34,433 bases of DNA, taken from NCBI GenBank assembly GCA_027858995.1, contig JAQIBP010000070.1, positions 1-34,433 on the forward strand, in the 5' to 3' direction. The notes under the pieces were generated by a model. That model was given only the letters and a program-made list of their open reading frames with translations. It ran no database searches and was not told the origin of the DNA. The DNA comes from Deltaproteobacteria bacterium (GTDB lineage: Bacteria > Desulfobacterota > Desulfobacteria > Desulfobacterales > Desulfobacteraceae). The position numbers and the translations under genes were made by a program. This document shows positions 7,652-15,833 of the stretch, one piece after another; position 1 is the first letter of the stretch; each line of letters opens with the position of its first letter.

Positions 7652-7827
7652 CAACGTTCCTCTCTTGGTTTGTGGGCTTTGTGCTGATGTGGGTAGTTAT
7701 ATGGAATATGAATGTATTGCCGCAAAGACTTCTTTATATTGCTGGACCGCTTAGCTTGTTTGAAGCCTTCTTAGCTACTTGGATTATAAAAAAACTATCT
7801 CCAGAGGAAAGTAATGAAGCTCTTTAG
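7582..7827 (+). CDS. Small putative membrane protein, possibly truncated
   Basis: The 81-codon frame begins with TTG inside the preceding hairpin and has no convincing ribosome-binding site; the first in-frame ATG is at 7687. From about residue 14 on it looks like real protein: two hydrophobic segments (about 24-42 and 48-66, including FVGFVLMWVVIWNM and LLYIAGPLSLFEAFLATWII) and a charged tail KKLSPEESNEAL. I do not recognise the family. The N-terminal part being encoded by hairpin sequence suggests the gene lost its original 5' end when the adjacent DUF3465 unit arrived. It could be non-functional. Confidence 0.4.
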   Translation: MLRFFAVAAPLYRKTLHKKLPVTSTFLSWFVGFVLMWVVIWNMNVLPQRLLYIAGPLSLFEAFLATWIIKKLSPEESNEAL

Positions 7828-7865
7828 TAAACTTAATATGACAAATTTATTTCAAAGCGAATACC

Positions 7866-9026
7866 TTAAAGCATTCCCATTGCAATAGTGGCAGTTTTTG
7901 ATGATGCTCCTCCCTTGCCAAGCATTTTCCTGACCATTTGAAGCTGATTTTCAAAATAGATTAAATTATCAAGCATATATATGGCTTTATTACTGATTTT
8001 TTCAGCAGTAGCATCATCCTGCAAGAGCTCAGGCATAATTTCTTTATTGACAATCAGATTGGCAAGCCCTGCATACTGTATTTTAACAACTCGTTTTGCA
8101 ATATGATGAGTAATCCGGGACATTTTATATATAATGATGGTTGGAATGCAGCAAAGCGCTGCTTCAAGGGTAACAGTACCTGATGCAGCAACTACAAGAT
8201 CAGATTTTACAAAAATATCTTTGGCTGGTACTTTTTCTATTTGAAATAGATGTTTTACTCCTGAGTTTTTTAAAACAGCCTCAATATGTTCATGTTTAAT
8301 TGAGTTTGCTTTGGAAATAAGAAAAGAGACCTTTTGATTCTCCTGGCAAATCAGGTGTGTTGAAATCTTATCTGCTGCTTTAATCATTATTCCCAGCAAA
8401 TTGTCAATTTCTGTCTTTCTCGACCCTGGCATAAGGCCGATAACCAGGTGCTTTTTCCTTGACAAACCATATCTTCTCAAAAAAGGTTTGGAAATATTTT
8501 CAGGATAATCATCCAAAAGTGGATTACCAACATAGGTGGCTTGTATCTTGGCTTTTTTGTATATTCTCTCTTCAAAAGGCAGGGTTAATGCTGCATGATC
8601 AACATATTTTTTAATTTTTTTGAGTCTTGATTTATTCCATGCCCACACCTTGGGAGCTATATAATATAAAACTTTAATTTTATAATGTTTTTTGACAAAT
8701 TTTGCAGCTTTTAAATTAAACCCTGGATAATCAACCAGTATCAACAGATCTGGTGTATTGCTCTTAAGTTTTTTTTTAAACAAATCAAATGCCTGCTTTA
8801 TTTGTCTGAACTGCATAATAACTTCTGTAAGTCCCATTGCAGAGAGGTTGGCAATATTATAAAAAAGATCAACACCTTGATGTTCAAGGTGTTGCCCACC
8901 TATGCCTGAAAAATATATATTTGGTTCTGATTTTTTGATTTCTTTGATAAGATGCCCTGCATGCAGATCACCGGACGGTTCACCCGTTAGAACCATTATA
9001 TGCTTAAATTTTACAGGATGATTCAT
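7866..9026 (-). CDS. lpxB: Lipid-A-disaccharide synthase
   Basis: LpxB (GT19) condenses UDP-2,3-diacylglucosamine with lipid X to form the tetraacyl disaccharide 1-phosphate at the inner face of the cytoplasmic membrane. The 386-residue protein begins with the characteristic TGEPSGDLHAGHLIKEIKK, has DLLILVDYPGFNLKAA, the YYIAPKVWAWNKSR segment (about residue 140), GLMPGSRKTEI, and the ASGTVTLEAALCCIPTIIIYK motif (about 283-303). Length is normal. It is the last gene of the envelope run, 37 bp downstream of lpxI. The ribosome-binding site is weak. Confidence 0.96.
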   Translation of the reverse strand: MNHPVKFKHIMVLTGEPSGDLHAGHLIKEIKKSEPNIYFSGIGGQHLEHQGVDLFYNIANLSAMGLTEVIMQFRQIKQAFDLFKKKLKSNTPDLLILVDYPGFNLKAAKFVKKHYKIKVLYYIAPKVWAWNKSRLKKIKKYVDHAALTLPFEERIYKKAKIQATYVGNPLLDDYPENISKPFLRRYGLSRKKHLVIGLMPGSRKTEIDNLLGIMIKAADKISTHLICQENQKVSFLISKANSIKHEHIEAVLKNSGVKHLFQIEKVPAKDIFVKSDLVVAASGTVTLEAALCCIPTIIIYKMSRITHHIAKRVVKIQYAGLANLIVNKEIMPELLQDDATAEKISNKAIYMLDNLIYFENQLQMVRKMLGKGGASSKTATIAMGML

Positions 9027-9063
9027 CTTTGTGTGACCATTTCAGTTATGTATGACATTCGGA

Positions 9064-9894
9064 TTATATGCGACCTTCAGTTATATCATCATCTGTCAGC
9101 CCGATAATGGATATATTGTATTGATCTGCAAGGGCTGTCATTTCATCTCTGTCAAAAGAGATTGATTTTTGAGCTTCCAGCACAAGCACCCTGGCTCCGG
9201 CTTTATGCATAATTTCAATTGTTTGAAGACCTGAAGAGGGAAGGTCAAACCGTAAATCCTGGGAAGGTTTGGATAGTTTTATCACAACAGCACCGCTCTG
9301 TTTTGATAAAAGACCACCCCTTTTAATTGTGGCATCTGTGCCATCAATGGCTTCAACTGCAAGAATAGTTCCATTGTTTATTACTATACATTGTCCAATA
9401 TCAAGCTTGCCAATCTGTTTTGCAATCTTCCAGCCCTGGATAATATCTTTTTTCTGGGCACTATCTGGTTTTATCCTCGTCCAGCATCCTTTTGGACTTA
9501 TGAGTTCAGGAAGAAGGAATGTAGAGGACAGGATTTCAATGCCTTCTTTTAAAAGCAGGTCTGCAAAAGAGGTTAAGATTGAATTATCATGGGTTTTAAC
9601 TGTTGCTGCAATAAAAGCCAGAGCCTTAAAATCAGGACGGACATCTTTAAAAATATTGGTTTTATTTATTGAGCCAAGCATTACTGCCTGGGTTATCTCA
9701 TGCTTTTTAAAATATTTTAATAATTTAGAAATCTGACCAAGATAAATCCACTCTAATTGCTGGACATGGTTACAAAGAATTTCATCTGTTTCACTGTTAA
9801 ACCCAACAGCATAAACTTGATAGCCCTTTTTGGCAGCTTTCTTTGAAAAAAGAACCGGGAATTGTCCTGCACCAGCTATAAGCCCAATTTTCAT
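9064..9894 (-). CDS. lpxI: UDP-2,3-diacylglucosamine pyrophosphatase LpxI
   Basis: LpxI (formerly DUF1009) hydrolyses UDP-2,3-diacylglucosamine to lipid X, substituting for LpxH in many alpha- and deltaproteobacteria. The 276-residue protein starts with the family motif IGLIAGAGQFPVLFSKKA, contains AVMLGSINKTNIF, and the C-terminal domain with IDGTDATIKRGGLL (about residues 180-193) and FDLPSSGLQTIEIMHKAGA. It sits between lpxA and lpxB, exactly the context in which the substrate is consumed. The ATG lies 14 nt after a GGAGG, which is long spacing, so the start is probable rather than certain. No LpxH-like gene is in the window. Confidence 0.93.
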   Translation of the reverse strand: MKIGLIAGAGQFPVLFSKKAAKKGYQVYAVGFNSETDEILCNHVQQLEWIYLGQISKLLKYFKKHEITQAVMLGSINKTNIFKDVRPDFKALAFIAATVKTHDNSILTSFADLLLKEGIEILSSTFLLPELISPKGCWTRIKPDSAQKKDIIQGWKIAKQIGKLDIGQCIVINNGTILAVEAIDGTDATIKRGGLLSKQSGAVVIKLSKPSQDLRFDLPSSGLQTIEIMHKAGARVLVLEAQKSISFDRDEMTALADQYNISIIGLTDDDITEGRI

Positions 9895-9947
9895 TGTTTA
9901 ACGCGTGACCTCCAGGTTAGTCATCAAGTCAAAATAACTTACATACC

Positions 9948-10035
9948 TTGTTTGTTCTTTTGCCTGTTTTCAGCGTTACGTCAAGGTTTATATACATTTG
10001 TTATGTGCACTTTAAAGTGCCTTGAGAACAAACAA
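9948..10035. promoter_or_regulatory. Structured lpxA-lpxI intergenic segment
   Basis: The 182-bp gap is unusually large for this run. TTGTTTGTTCT (9948-9958) is the exact complement of AGAACAAACAA (10025-10035), TCAAGG (9981-9986) can pair with CCTTGA (10020-10025 region), and GCACTTTAAAGTGC (10007-10020) is a perfect 14-bp palindrome. On the minus strand a TTTAAA and a TATAAA about 18 bp apart could form a promoter for lpxI-lpxB. Whether it is a processing site, promoter or operator cannot be told from sequence. Confidence 0.35.
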
Positions 10036-10076
10036 AATTACGGCACAATCTACATAATTTATTTTAACTTGCCTCT

Positions 10077-10847
10077 TTATCTAGTAACACCTCTGTTTGA
10101 TTTAACAATAGAATTTATAAAATTCTGTACCTCTGGAATTTGTTCAGTTTCAGCTTTAACTCGTTCAGCTGCCTGCTTGACAGTCAGCCCGATTCTGAAA
10201 AATATTCTATAGGCTTTTTTAAGTTCACGAAGAGTTGATTTAGGGAATTTATGCCGTTTTAAGCCGACATTATTTAAACCATGAAGACTTGCACGATCGC
10301 CTGCTGCTATCACATATGGCGGAATATCTTTTATCACTGCTGATTTTCCTCCAATATAGGCATAATCCCCAATATTGACAAATTGATGAATTGCAACAAG
10401 ACCGCCCACTGTAACATTATCACCAATAATGATATGACCACCAAGAGTAGAGTTATTGGCAAGAATAACCTGTTTTCCTGTTTTGCAGTCATGGGCAATA
10501 TGGGTATAGGCCATCAGATAGTTCTCTTCTCCAACCTGAGTGAGACCGCCACCAAATTCCGTACCTCTGTTAATGGTTACAAATTCTCTGATTATTGTTC
10601 CTCTGCCAATTTGCAGATATGATTTTTCACCATGGAATTTTAAATCCTGGGGAGCGCCGCCAATGGAAGCATATTGAAAAATCTTGCAGTCTGCTCCAAT
10701 ATTTACATATTGATCAATGGTGGTATGGGGGCCTATAGTGGTTCCTGACCCTATGCTAACATCTGCTTTAACAATTACAAAAGGTCCTATTTCAACATTG
10801 TCATCAATTTCAGCAGTAGGATCTATAATGGCTGTGGGGTGAATCAT
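10077..10847 (-). CDS. lpxA: UDP-N-acetylglucosamine acyltransferase
   Basis: LpxA transfers the first 3-hydroxyacyl chain from acyl-ACP to UDP-GlcNAc, starting lipid A synthesis. The protein is a left-handed parallel beta-helix with hexapeptide repeats from the start (MIHPTAIIDPTAEIDDNVEI), the catalytic histidine in YTHIAHDCKTG (about residue 125), then NNSTLGGHIIIGDN, and a helical C-terminus. The frame is open upstream to 10961, but the ATG at 10845-10847 is chosen: it begins at the universal family start, has a GGAG site 6 nt upstream, and gives the normal 256 residues. The gene follows lpxD by 20 bp with no fabZ in between. Confidence 0.96.
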   Translation of the reverse strand: MIHPTAIIDPTAEIDDNVEIGPFVIVKADVSIGSGTTIGPHTTIDQYVNIGADCKIFQYASIGGAPQDLKFHGEKSYLQIGRGTIIREFVTINRGTEFGGGLTQVGEENYLMAYTHIAHDCKTGKQVILANNSTLGGHIIIGDNVTVGGLVAIHQFVNIGDYAYIGGKSAVIKDIPPYVIAAGDRASLHGLNNVGLKRHKFPKSTLRELKKAYRIFFRIGLTVKQAAERVKAETEQIPEVQNFINSIVKSNRGVTR

Positions 10848-10867
10848 ATTTACTCCATATATTATTT

Positions 10868-11902
10868 TTATTTTTCTACTTTTTTTACTCTTTTTTCCAA
10901 TGAAAAAAGTTTTTTTCTCATTTCCGGTAATCTGGACATTATACAGACAACTTTTCGCCATTGTTTATGCGGCATGTGAGGAGCACCTGATACAATTTCA
11001 TTTTCAGGTACATTGCTGTAGACACCAGCGTGGGGTCCTACAATTGATCCATCACCTATTTTAATATGTCCGGAAATGCCTGCTTTACCTGCTATTATTA
11101 CATTTTTACCAATTCTTGTACTTCCGGCAATACCAACCTGGGCAACAATCAGGGTGTTTTCTCCTACCTTGACATTATGTGCAATATGTACAAGATTATC
11201 TGTTTTAACCCCATCCCCAATAATGGTGTTACCAAGTGTTCCTCTGTCAATAGTGTTGCCAGCTCCTATTTCAACATTGTTACCAAGCTGTACATATCCA
11301 GTATGAATTATTTTTTCATGAATTCCACTGCTTTGGACAAAACCAAAACCATCTGAACCAATAGTTGTCCCGGAATGGATAATAACATGGTCACCAATTT
11401 TTGATTTTTCCATAATGGTGACATTGGGTTTAATCAAAGTTTTATCACCAATAAAAACATCGTCTCCGACATAAACTCCCGGCATAATATGTACATTGTC
11501 ACCAAGGCTGACATTATCACCTATGACAACATTTGATTGAATAATACAATTTTCTCCGATTTTGACATTCAATCCAATATCTGCACTCGGATGAATTCCG
11601 GGATTTGTTTTTTTTGGAGGATGAAATATTGATACCAGCTTGAAAAAAGAGATTTTAGGATTCTCAACCTTTAACAAGACTATATCTTTGAATCTTTCTA
11701 TGTCAATGCCATGGGATTGAGGAACAATGACAGCTCCTGCTCCTGTCTTTTTAAATTTGTTGAAAAATTGTGAATCATTTGCAAATGTAATATCATAAAT
11801 ATTAGAATCTTCAAACGATGAGACACCTTTAATTAAAAGAGAGTTGTCCCCAAAGATTTCAGCATTGATTATTTTTGCAATTTCTTTAACAGATAGTTCC
11901 AT
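10868..11902 (-). CDS. lpxD: UDP-3-O-(3-hydroxyacyl)glucosamine N-acyltransferase
   Basis: LpxD adds the second 3-hydroxyacyl chain, at the 2-amino group. The 344-residue protein has the N-terminal uridine-binding domain (about 1-100) and then a hexapeptide beta-helix with GSDGFGFVQSSGIHEK, the IDRGTLGNTIIGDGVKTDNL block and the catalytic HIAHNVKVG (about residue 238). The C-terminal helix ends in a lysine-rich tail. It starts 7 bp after the ompH stop, with no strong Shine-Dalgarno sequence, so coupling to ompH translation is likely. It is followed directly by lpxA; the usual fabZ is missing. Confidence 0.96.
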   Translation of the reverse strand: MELSVKEIAKIINAEIFGDNSLLIKGVSSFEDSNIYDITFANDSQFFNKFKKTGAGAVIVPQSHGIDIERFKDIVLLKVENPKISFFKLVSIFHPPKKTNPGIHPSADIGLNVKIGENCIIQSNVVIGDNVSLGDNVHIMPGVYVGDDVFIGDKTLIKPNVTIMEKSKIGDHVIIHSGTTIGSDGFGFVQSSGIHEKIIHTGYVQLGNNVEIGAGNTIDRGTLGNTIIGDGVKTDNLVHIAHNVKVGENTLIVAQVGIAGSTRIGKNVIIAGKAGISGHIKIGDGSIVGPHAGVYSNVPENEIVSGAPHMPHKQWRKVVCIMSRLPEMRKKLFSLEKRVKKVEK

Positions 11903-11909
11903 AAAAGAG

Positions 11910-12443
11910 TTAATTTATTTTGGAAACTTTTAAATTATATTGTTTGATAATTTGATCAGTTATATCTAATTCATCTTGATAAAAAATTATACCGGCAGTC
12001 TTTTTTTCAACAATGATTTGATACTTCTCTTTTTCCCCAATTTTATTTGCAATTTCAAAAACCTGTTTTTGTATTTCATTTAACAATTGGATCTCTAACT
12101 GTTTGAACTGCTGGGCAAAATCTTGTTGCATTTTTTTAAAATCATTGACTTTGATTCCAAACTCTCTCTGTTTTTCCTGCTGTTTTTCAGGACTTAAGAC
12201 AAGAGATTCTCTTTCAAATGTTTTTTTCATTTCATCAAGTTGTTTTTTTTTATCCTGAAGCTTTTGCTGGAACACATCTCCCTTTTCCTTCATCTGCTTT
12301 TGTGTCATTTTCCCGGCACTTGATTCTTTTAAAATCTTTTGGAAATTAACCACTCCAATTTTTAATGAATCAGCACAAAACACCGTTGAATTAAACCCAA
12401 AAATCAATATTATAACAGTTAAAGCAATAATTGTTTTTTTCAT
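11910..12443 (-). CDS. Periplasmic chaperone Skp/OmpH
   Basis: OmpH/Skp binds unfolded outer-membrane proteins in the periplasm and delivers them to the BAM complex. The 177-residue protein has a signal peptide (KKTIIALTVIILIFGFNS, cleavage near FCADS), the LKIGVVNFQKILKESSAGK beta-strand region, a long charged helical hairpin (about residues 55-130, with many K/Q/E), and the closing IVEKKTAGIIFYQDELDITD strand. The frame is open to 12455, but the ATG at 12441-12443 follows a GGAGG by 5 nt and starts the signal peptide, so it is preferred. It lies 24 bp downstream of bamA, its functional partner. Confidence 0.93.
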   Translation of the reverse strand: MKKTIIALTVIILIFGFNSTVFCADSLKIGVVNFQKILKESSAGKMTQKQMKEKGDVFQQKLQDKKKQLDEMKKTFERESLVLSPEKQQEKQREFGIKVNDFKKMQQDFAQQFKQLEIQLLNEIQKQVFEIANKIGEKEKYQIIVEKKTAGIIFYQDELDITDQIIKQYNLKVSKIN

Positions 12444-12467
12444 GACATCCTCCAAAATCTTTATTAT

Positions 12468-15107
12468 TTAAAAAAACCCACCGGCAGAAAATTCAAATTG
12501 TCCATCACCACTCTCTTTAACATCCTTACCATCAATTACCCATCCATACTCTAACCTTATAGGTCCCATGGGCGAATCCCACCTGAATCCCATACCAACA
12601 CTTGAAAATTGATCACCAAAATCAATATCTTCACTCACCTTGTAAACATCACCACGGTCATAAAATACAACACCGGCAACATTATATTCTTCAACCAACG
12701 GGAAAGTTATTTCTGCATTAAACTGGACATATTTATCTCCGCCCCTGTCCTTAGTATCACCAGGCTCGTTAGCATTGATATCATATTTGTCAAATCCACG
12801 AATTGAACTCATTCCACCAAGATAGAATTTGACATAATCTATGTTTGGATCATTGTTACTTCGATCATCCAGGTATCCTCCTTCTGCATGCAAAGCCCCG
12901 GTAAACTTCCAGAAAAGAGGAAAAAATATAGCAGTTTCTGCAAGGTATTTAGTATAATCAATTTCACCGCCCAGGAATTCTCCAGCATATTCTATGGAAA
13001 ATTTATGTTTAGAGCCTTCTGTTGGCATAAAAAAATGATCCCTTGAATCATATTGGATATAAGGCCTTATACTGCTTGTCAAAAAAGTGCCGGGTGTCAT
13101 GAAAGTTTCAGCAGTTTCAACATTGGTTATCTCATAATCTTCAATATTATAGTTGATTCCAATTCTTGTATAATCAAAAAGCCTGTAACCTAACTTTAAC
13201 GTCATTCCGAGAGATTCTTTATCATAATTGTCAAATTCTCTATCTTCTTTATATAATTGAATCCCACCGGAGATTTGCGTATCCAGGAGGTATGGCTCAA
13301 AATAACTAATATTATATAAGATACTTTCTGCACCAATTCTAGCTTCAAATTTTATAGTCTGCCCTTTTCCAAAAAGATTTTGCTCTTGAACAGACCCTGT
13401 AAAGTATCCACCATCTTCACTGCTGAAACCACCTCCAAGAGAAAAACTGCCTGTTTGTTTTTCAACAACCCTGACATCCAAATCCTTTATGTTTTCATCT
13501 TCTGTTTTTACCGGTTTAATATCAACACCAGAAAAATATCCCAGCCGGTTTAAATTTTTAAAACTTTTCTGGATGTTTTCTTTGCTGTAAACATCCTGTT
13601 CAACAATTTTCATCTCTCTTCTAATAACTTTATCTCTGGTTTTATAATTGCCGCTGATATTGATTCTATTAAAAAAAACAGGTTCGCCTTTATCAATTGA
13701 ATATGTGATATTCATCATTTTATCTTGCTCCATTTTATCTACCAGGGGAGTAATATCAACATTTGCAAAACCTTGGTTGGCATAGATATCAGAAATCGTA
13801 TAAATATCTTTTCTGATATTTTCTCTATTGTATAATTCTTTTTCCTTTGAAAGGATGGATTCAAATATCTCTTTTTTGGATAGAATCATATCACCTTTGA
13901 TATTAATTTTGTTAATCTTATATTGAGAACCCTCATAAATATTAAAATGAATTGATATAAATTTTTCACCTATATTGATATCTGGATCAGACACTTTTGT
14001 ATCAATGAAACCATTGTTTTTATATAAAGATTCAATTCTAATAACATCATTTTTAACCTCAATGTCATTAAGGTCTCCTGAAGATGTAATAAAAGAGAAA
14101 AACCCATCTTCAGATGTTTCCATGGCTTTTTTAATCTTTTTATCAGAAAAATACTTATTTCCATTAAAAGTAATCTGTTCTACTTTTATTTTTTCTCCCT
14201 CTTGAAAAATAAAAACAATGTCCGTCTGAGAGTGTTCAAGCCCAACTATTTCATAAGTTACCAAACAATTATGATAATTCTTTTCAGTGTACATCAAACG
14301 CATTTGATTAACATCTGAATTTAGTTTATTTATATTTAAAATTGAACCGGTTCTTGTGGCAACAATATCGGTAAGTTCCTCATCTTCATAGACAGTATTA
14401 CCCTTGAATTTGACTTTTCTTACAGTTGATTTCTCAGTTACTTTAAAGTTAAGCTTGACTCCATTATCAAGGGATTGTTTTTCCACAATAATATTATTAA
14501 AATAACCCATTTTATAAATGTTTCTAAGATCTTTAGTAATATTATCCGATTTTATGATATCACCAATCTGAATATCTATAATTCTTAAAATTGCATCGGT
14601 TTCAACCCTTTTATTTCCTGTGACAGCAATATCTATAATAATTTGTTGATGAAACAACTTTCCAATAATTTCCCTGCTAAGTTCTGTAACAGCAGAAAAC
14701 AGGTCTTCAAAATTGTCTGCATCCGCATAGATGGAAGTGGAACTTCTCTTTTCGTAAATATCTATAAGTTTTGAATTAATACTAATACTTTGACCTGCAA
14801 TAAAAATTGATCCCGTTAGAATATAATCAACTCCTGTTTTAATCCCAAATTGTTTAAACTGCTGAAAATCCCATTGATCAATATTGTCCTCAATCTCTGG
14901 CATCAGCACCTCTGCACCTTCTAATTGAAGTTTCTCTAAAAGTAATAGAGAAATTTTGTTTTTTAACTGTTCATTGTCTTGTTGAGCAACAAGGGAAAAA
15001 GGTAAAATAGCAACTTTAACAGCTGTTTTTGCATATAAATTACCATGCGAAACAACACACAATAGAACACAGATAAACAATATTTTTTTCAAGAAAATTT
15101 TATACAT
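12468..15107 (-). CDS. bamA: Outer membrane assembly factor BamA with N-terminal TolB/CsgG-like domain
   Basis: BamA inserts beta-barrel proteins into the outer membrane. At 879 residues it is longer than the usual ~800. After a signal peptide (1-26) comes a domain of about 125 residues (28-155) starting VKVAILPFSL, with a GVDYILTGSIFIAG segment, which resembles the TolB N-terminal / CsgG-like alpha-beta fold. Five POTRA repeats follow (about 157-548; the first begins IAVTGNKRVETDAI), then the 16-strand barrel (about 555-879) with the loop-6 motif GGMSSIRGF and a final SAGGFF ending in the C-terminal phenylalanine expected for BAM recognition. The genes around it (lolC, lolD, ompH, lpxD) serve the same envelope assembly. 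Confidence 0.96.
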   Translation of the reverse strand: MYKIFLKKILFICVLLCVVSHGNLYAKTAVKVAILPFSLVAQQDNEQLKNKISLLLLEKLQLEGAEVLMPEIEDNIDQWDFQQFKQFGIKTGVDYILTGSIFIAGQSISINSKLIDIYEKRSSTSIYADADNFEDLFSAVTELSREIIGKLFHQQIIIDIAVTGNKRVETDAILRIIDIQIGDIIKSDNITKDLRNIYKMGYFNNIIVEKQSLDNGVKLNFKVTEKSTVRKVKFKGNTVYEDEELTDIVATRTGSILNINKLNSDVNQMRLMYTEKNYHNCLVTYEIVGLEHSQTDIVFIFQEGEKIKVEQITFNGNKYFSDKKIKKAMETSEDGFFSFITSSGDLNDIEVKNDVIRIESLYKNNGFIDTKVSDPDINIGEKFISIHFNIYEGSQYKINKINIKGDMILSKKEIFESILSKEKELYNRENIRKDIYTISDIYANQGFANVDITPLVDKMEQDKMMNITYSIDKGEPVFFNRINISGNYKTRDKVIRREMKIVEQDVYSKENIQKSFKNLNRLGYFSGVDIKPVKTEDENIKDLDVRVVEKQTGSFSLGGGFSSEDGGYFTGSVQEQNLFGKGQTIKFEARIGAESILYNISYFEPYLLDTQISGGIQLYKEDREFDNYDKESLGMTLKLGYRLFDYTRIGINYNIEDYEITNVETAETFMTPGTFLTSSIRPYIQYDSRDHFFMPTEGSKHKFSIEYAGEFLGGEIDYTKYLAETAIFFPLFWKFTGALHAEGGYLDDRSNNDPNIDYVKFYLGGMSSIRGFDKYDINANEPGDTKDRGGDKYVQFNAEITFPLVEEYNVAGVVFYDRGDVYKVSEDIDFGDQFSSVGMGFRWDSPMGPIRLEYGWVIDGKDVKESGDGQFEFSAGGFF

Positions 15108-15143
15108 ACCACATTCCTAACCTAATAAATCTTCTACTCCTAT

Positions 15144-15833
15144 CTAAACCGGGACAACTTTTCCATCCATTATTGTAACATTTCTTGTCATCATTCCAGC
15201 TAATTTGTTATTATGAGTAACCACAATCACAGTCATTCCAAGTTCTTTGTTCAATTCATCAATTAGACCATGTACACTTTCACTATTAGCCTGATCAAGA
15301 TTACCTGTTGGTTCATCAGCAAGAAGTATTGCAGGTTCCATTACCAGAGCTCTTGCCAAAGCGACCCTTTGCTGTTCTCCACCGGACAAATCTTCCACTC
15401 TGTGGGAAACCCTTGAAGAGAGCCCTACCCTTTCAAGCATATTCAAGGCAGTTCTCTCAACCTTTTTTTTATTTTCATGGGCAATTAAACCCGGCATCAT
15501 AACATTTTCAAGGGAGGAAAAACCTTGAAGCAGATAGTGGAATTGAAAAACAAAACCAATTGTAAGATTCCTGAAACAGGCAAGCTTATCATCATTATAC
15601 AAGGACAGATCGCTATCTTTAAAAAAAAATTTCCCACTATCTGGTTTATCAAGTGTTCCAATAAGATTTAACAATGTTGATTTGCCAATGCCCGAAGGCC
15701 CTACTACGGCAATGGTTTCACCTTGAAAAATATCAAAGTCAGCCTTATTTAAAATTTCTATTTTTGATGCTTTGGAATAAAAGGTTTTGGAAATATCTTG
15801 AAGAGACATAAGCTTGGTCAATGAATTATCCAT
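15144..15833 (-). CDS. lolD: Lipoprotein-releasing ABC transporter ATP-binding protein
   Basis: LolD drives release of outer-membrane lipoproteins from the inner membrane. The 229-residue ATPase has Walker A GPSGIGKSTLLNL (about residues 40-52), a Q-loop in FVFQFHYLLQGFSSLENVMMP, the signature LSGGEQQRVALARAL (about 142-156), Walker B PAILLADEPTGNLD (159-172), and the switch histidine in VIVVTHN. The LolD/MacB-subfamily signature and the tight link to lolC identify it over other ABC ATPases. Its start overlaps the end of lolC by 8 bp. Confidence 0.95.
   Translation of the reverse strand: MDNSLTKLMSLQDISKTFYSKASKIEILNKADFDIFQGETIAVVGPSGIGKSTLLNLIGTLDKPDSGKFFFKDSDLSLYNDDKLACFRNLTIGFVFQFHYLLQGFSSLENVMMPGLIAHENKKKVERTALNMLERVGLSSRVSHRVEDLSGGEQQRVALARALVMEPAILLADEPTGNLDQANSESVHGLIDELNKELGMTVIVVTHNNKLAGMMTRNVTIMDGKVVPV

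Noticed and set aside
9269-9736. 155-codon open frame on the plus strand opposite lpxI
   Set aside because: Antisense shadow of lpxI with no start signal.
10848-10961. N-terminal extension of LpxA upstream of MIHPT
   Set aside because: It would overlap the end of lpxD, is lysine-rich junk-like sequence, and the internal ATG has a proper GGAG and the universal LpxA start.
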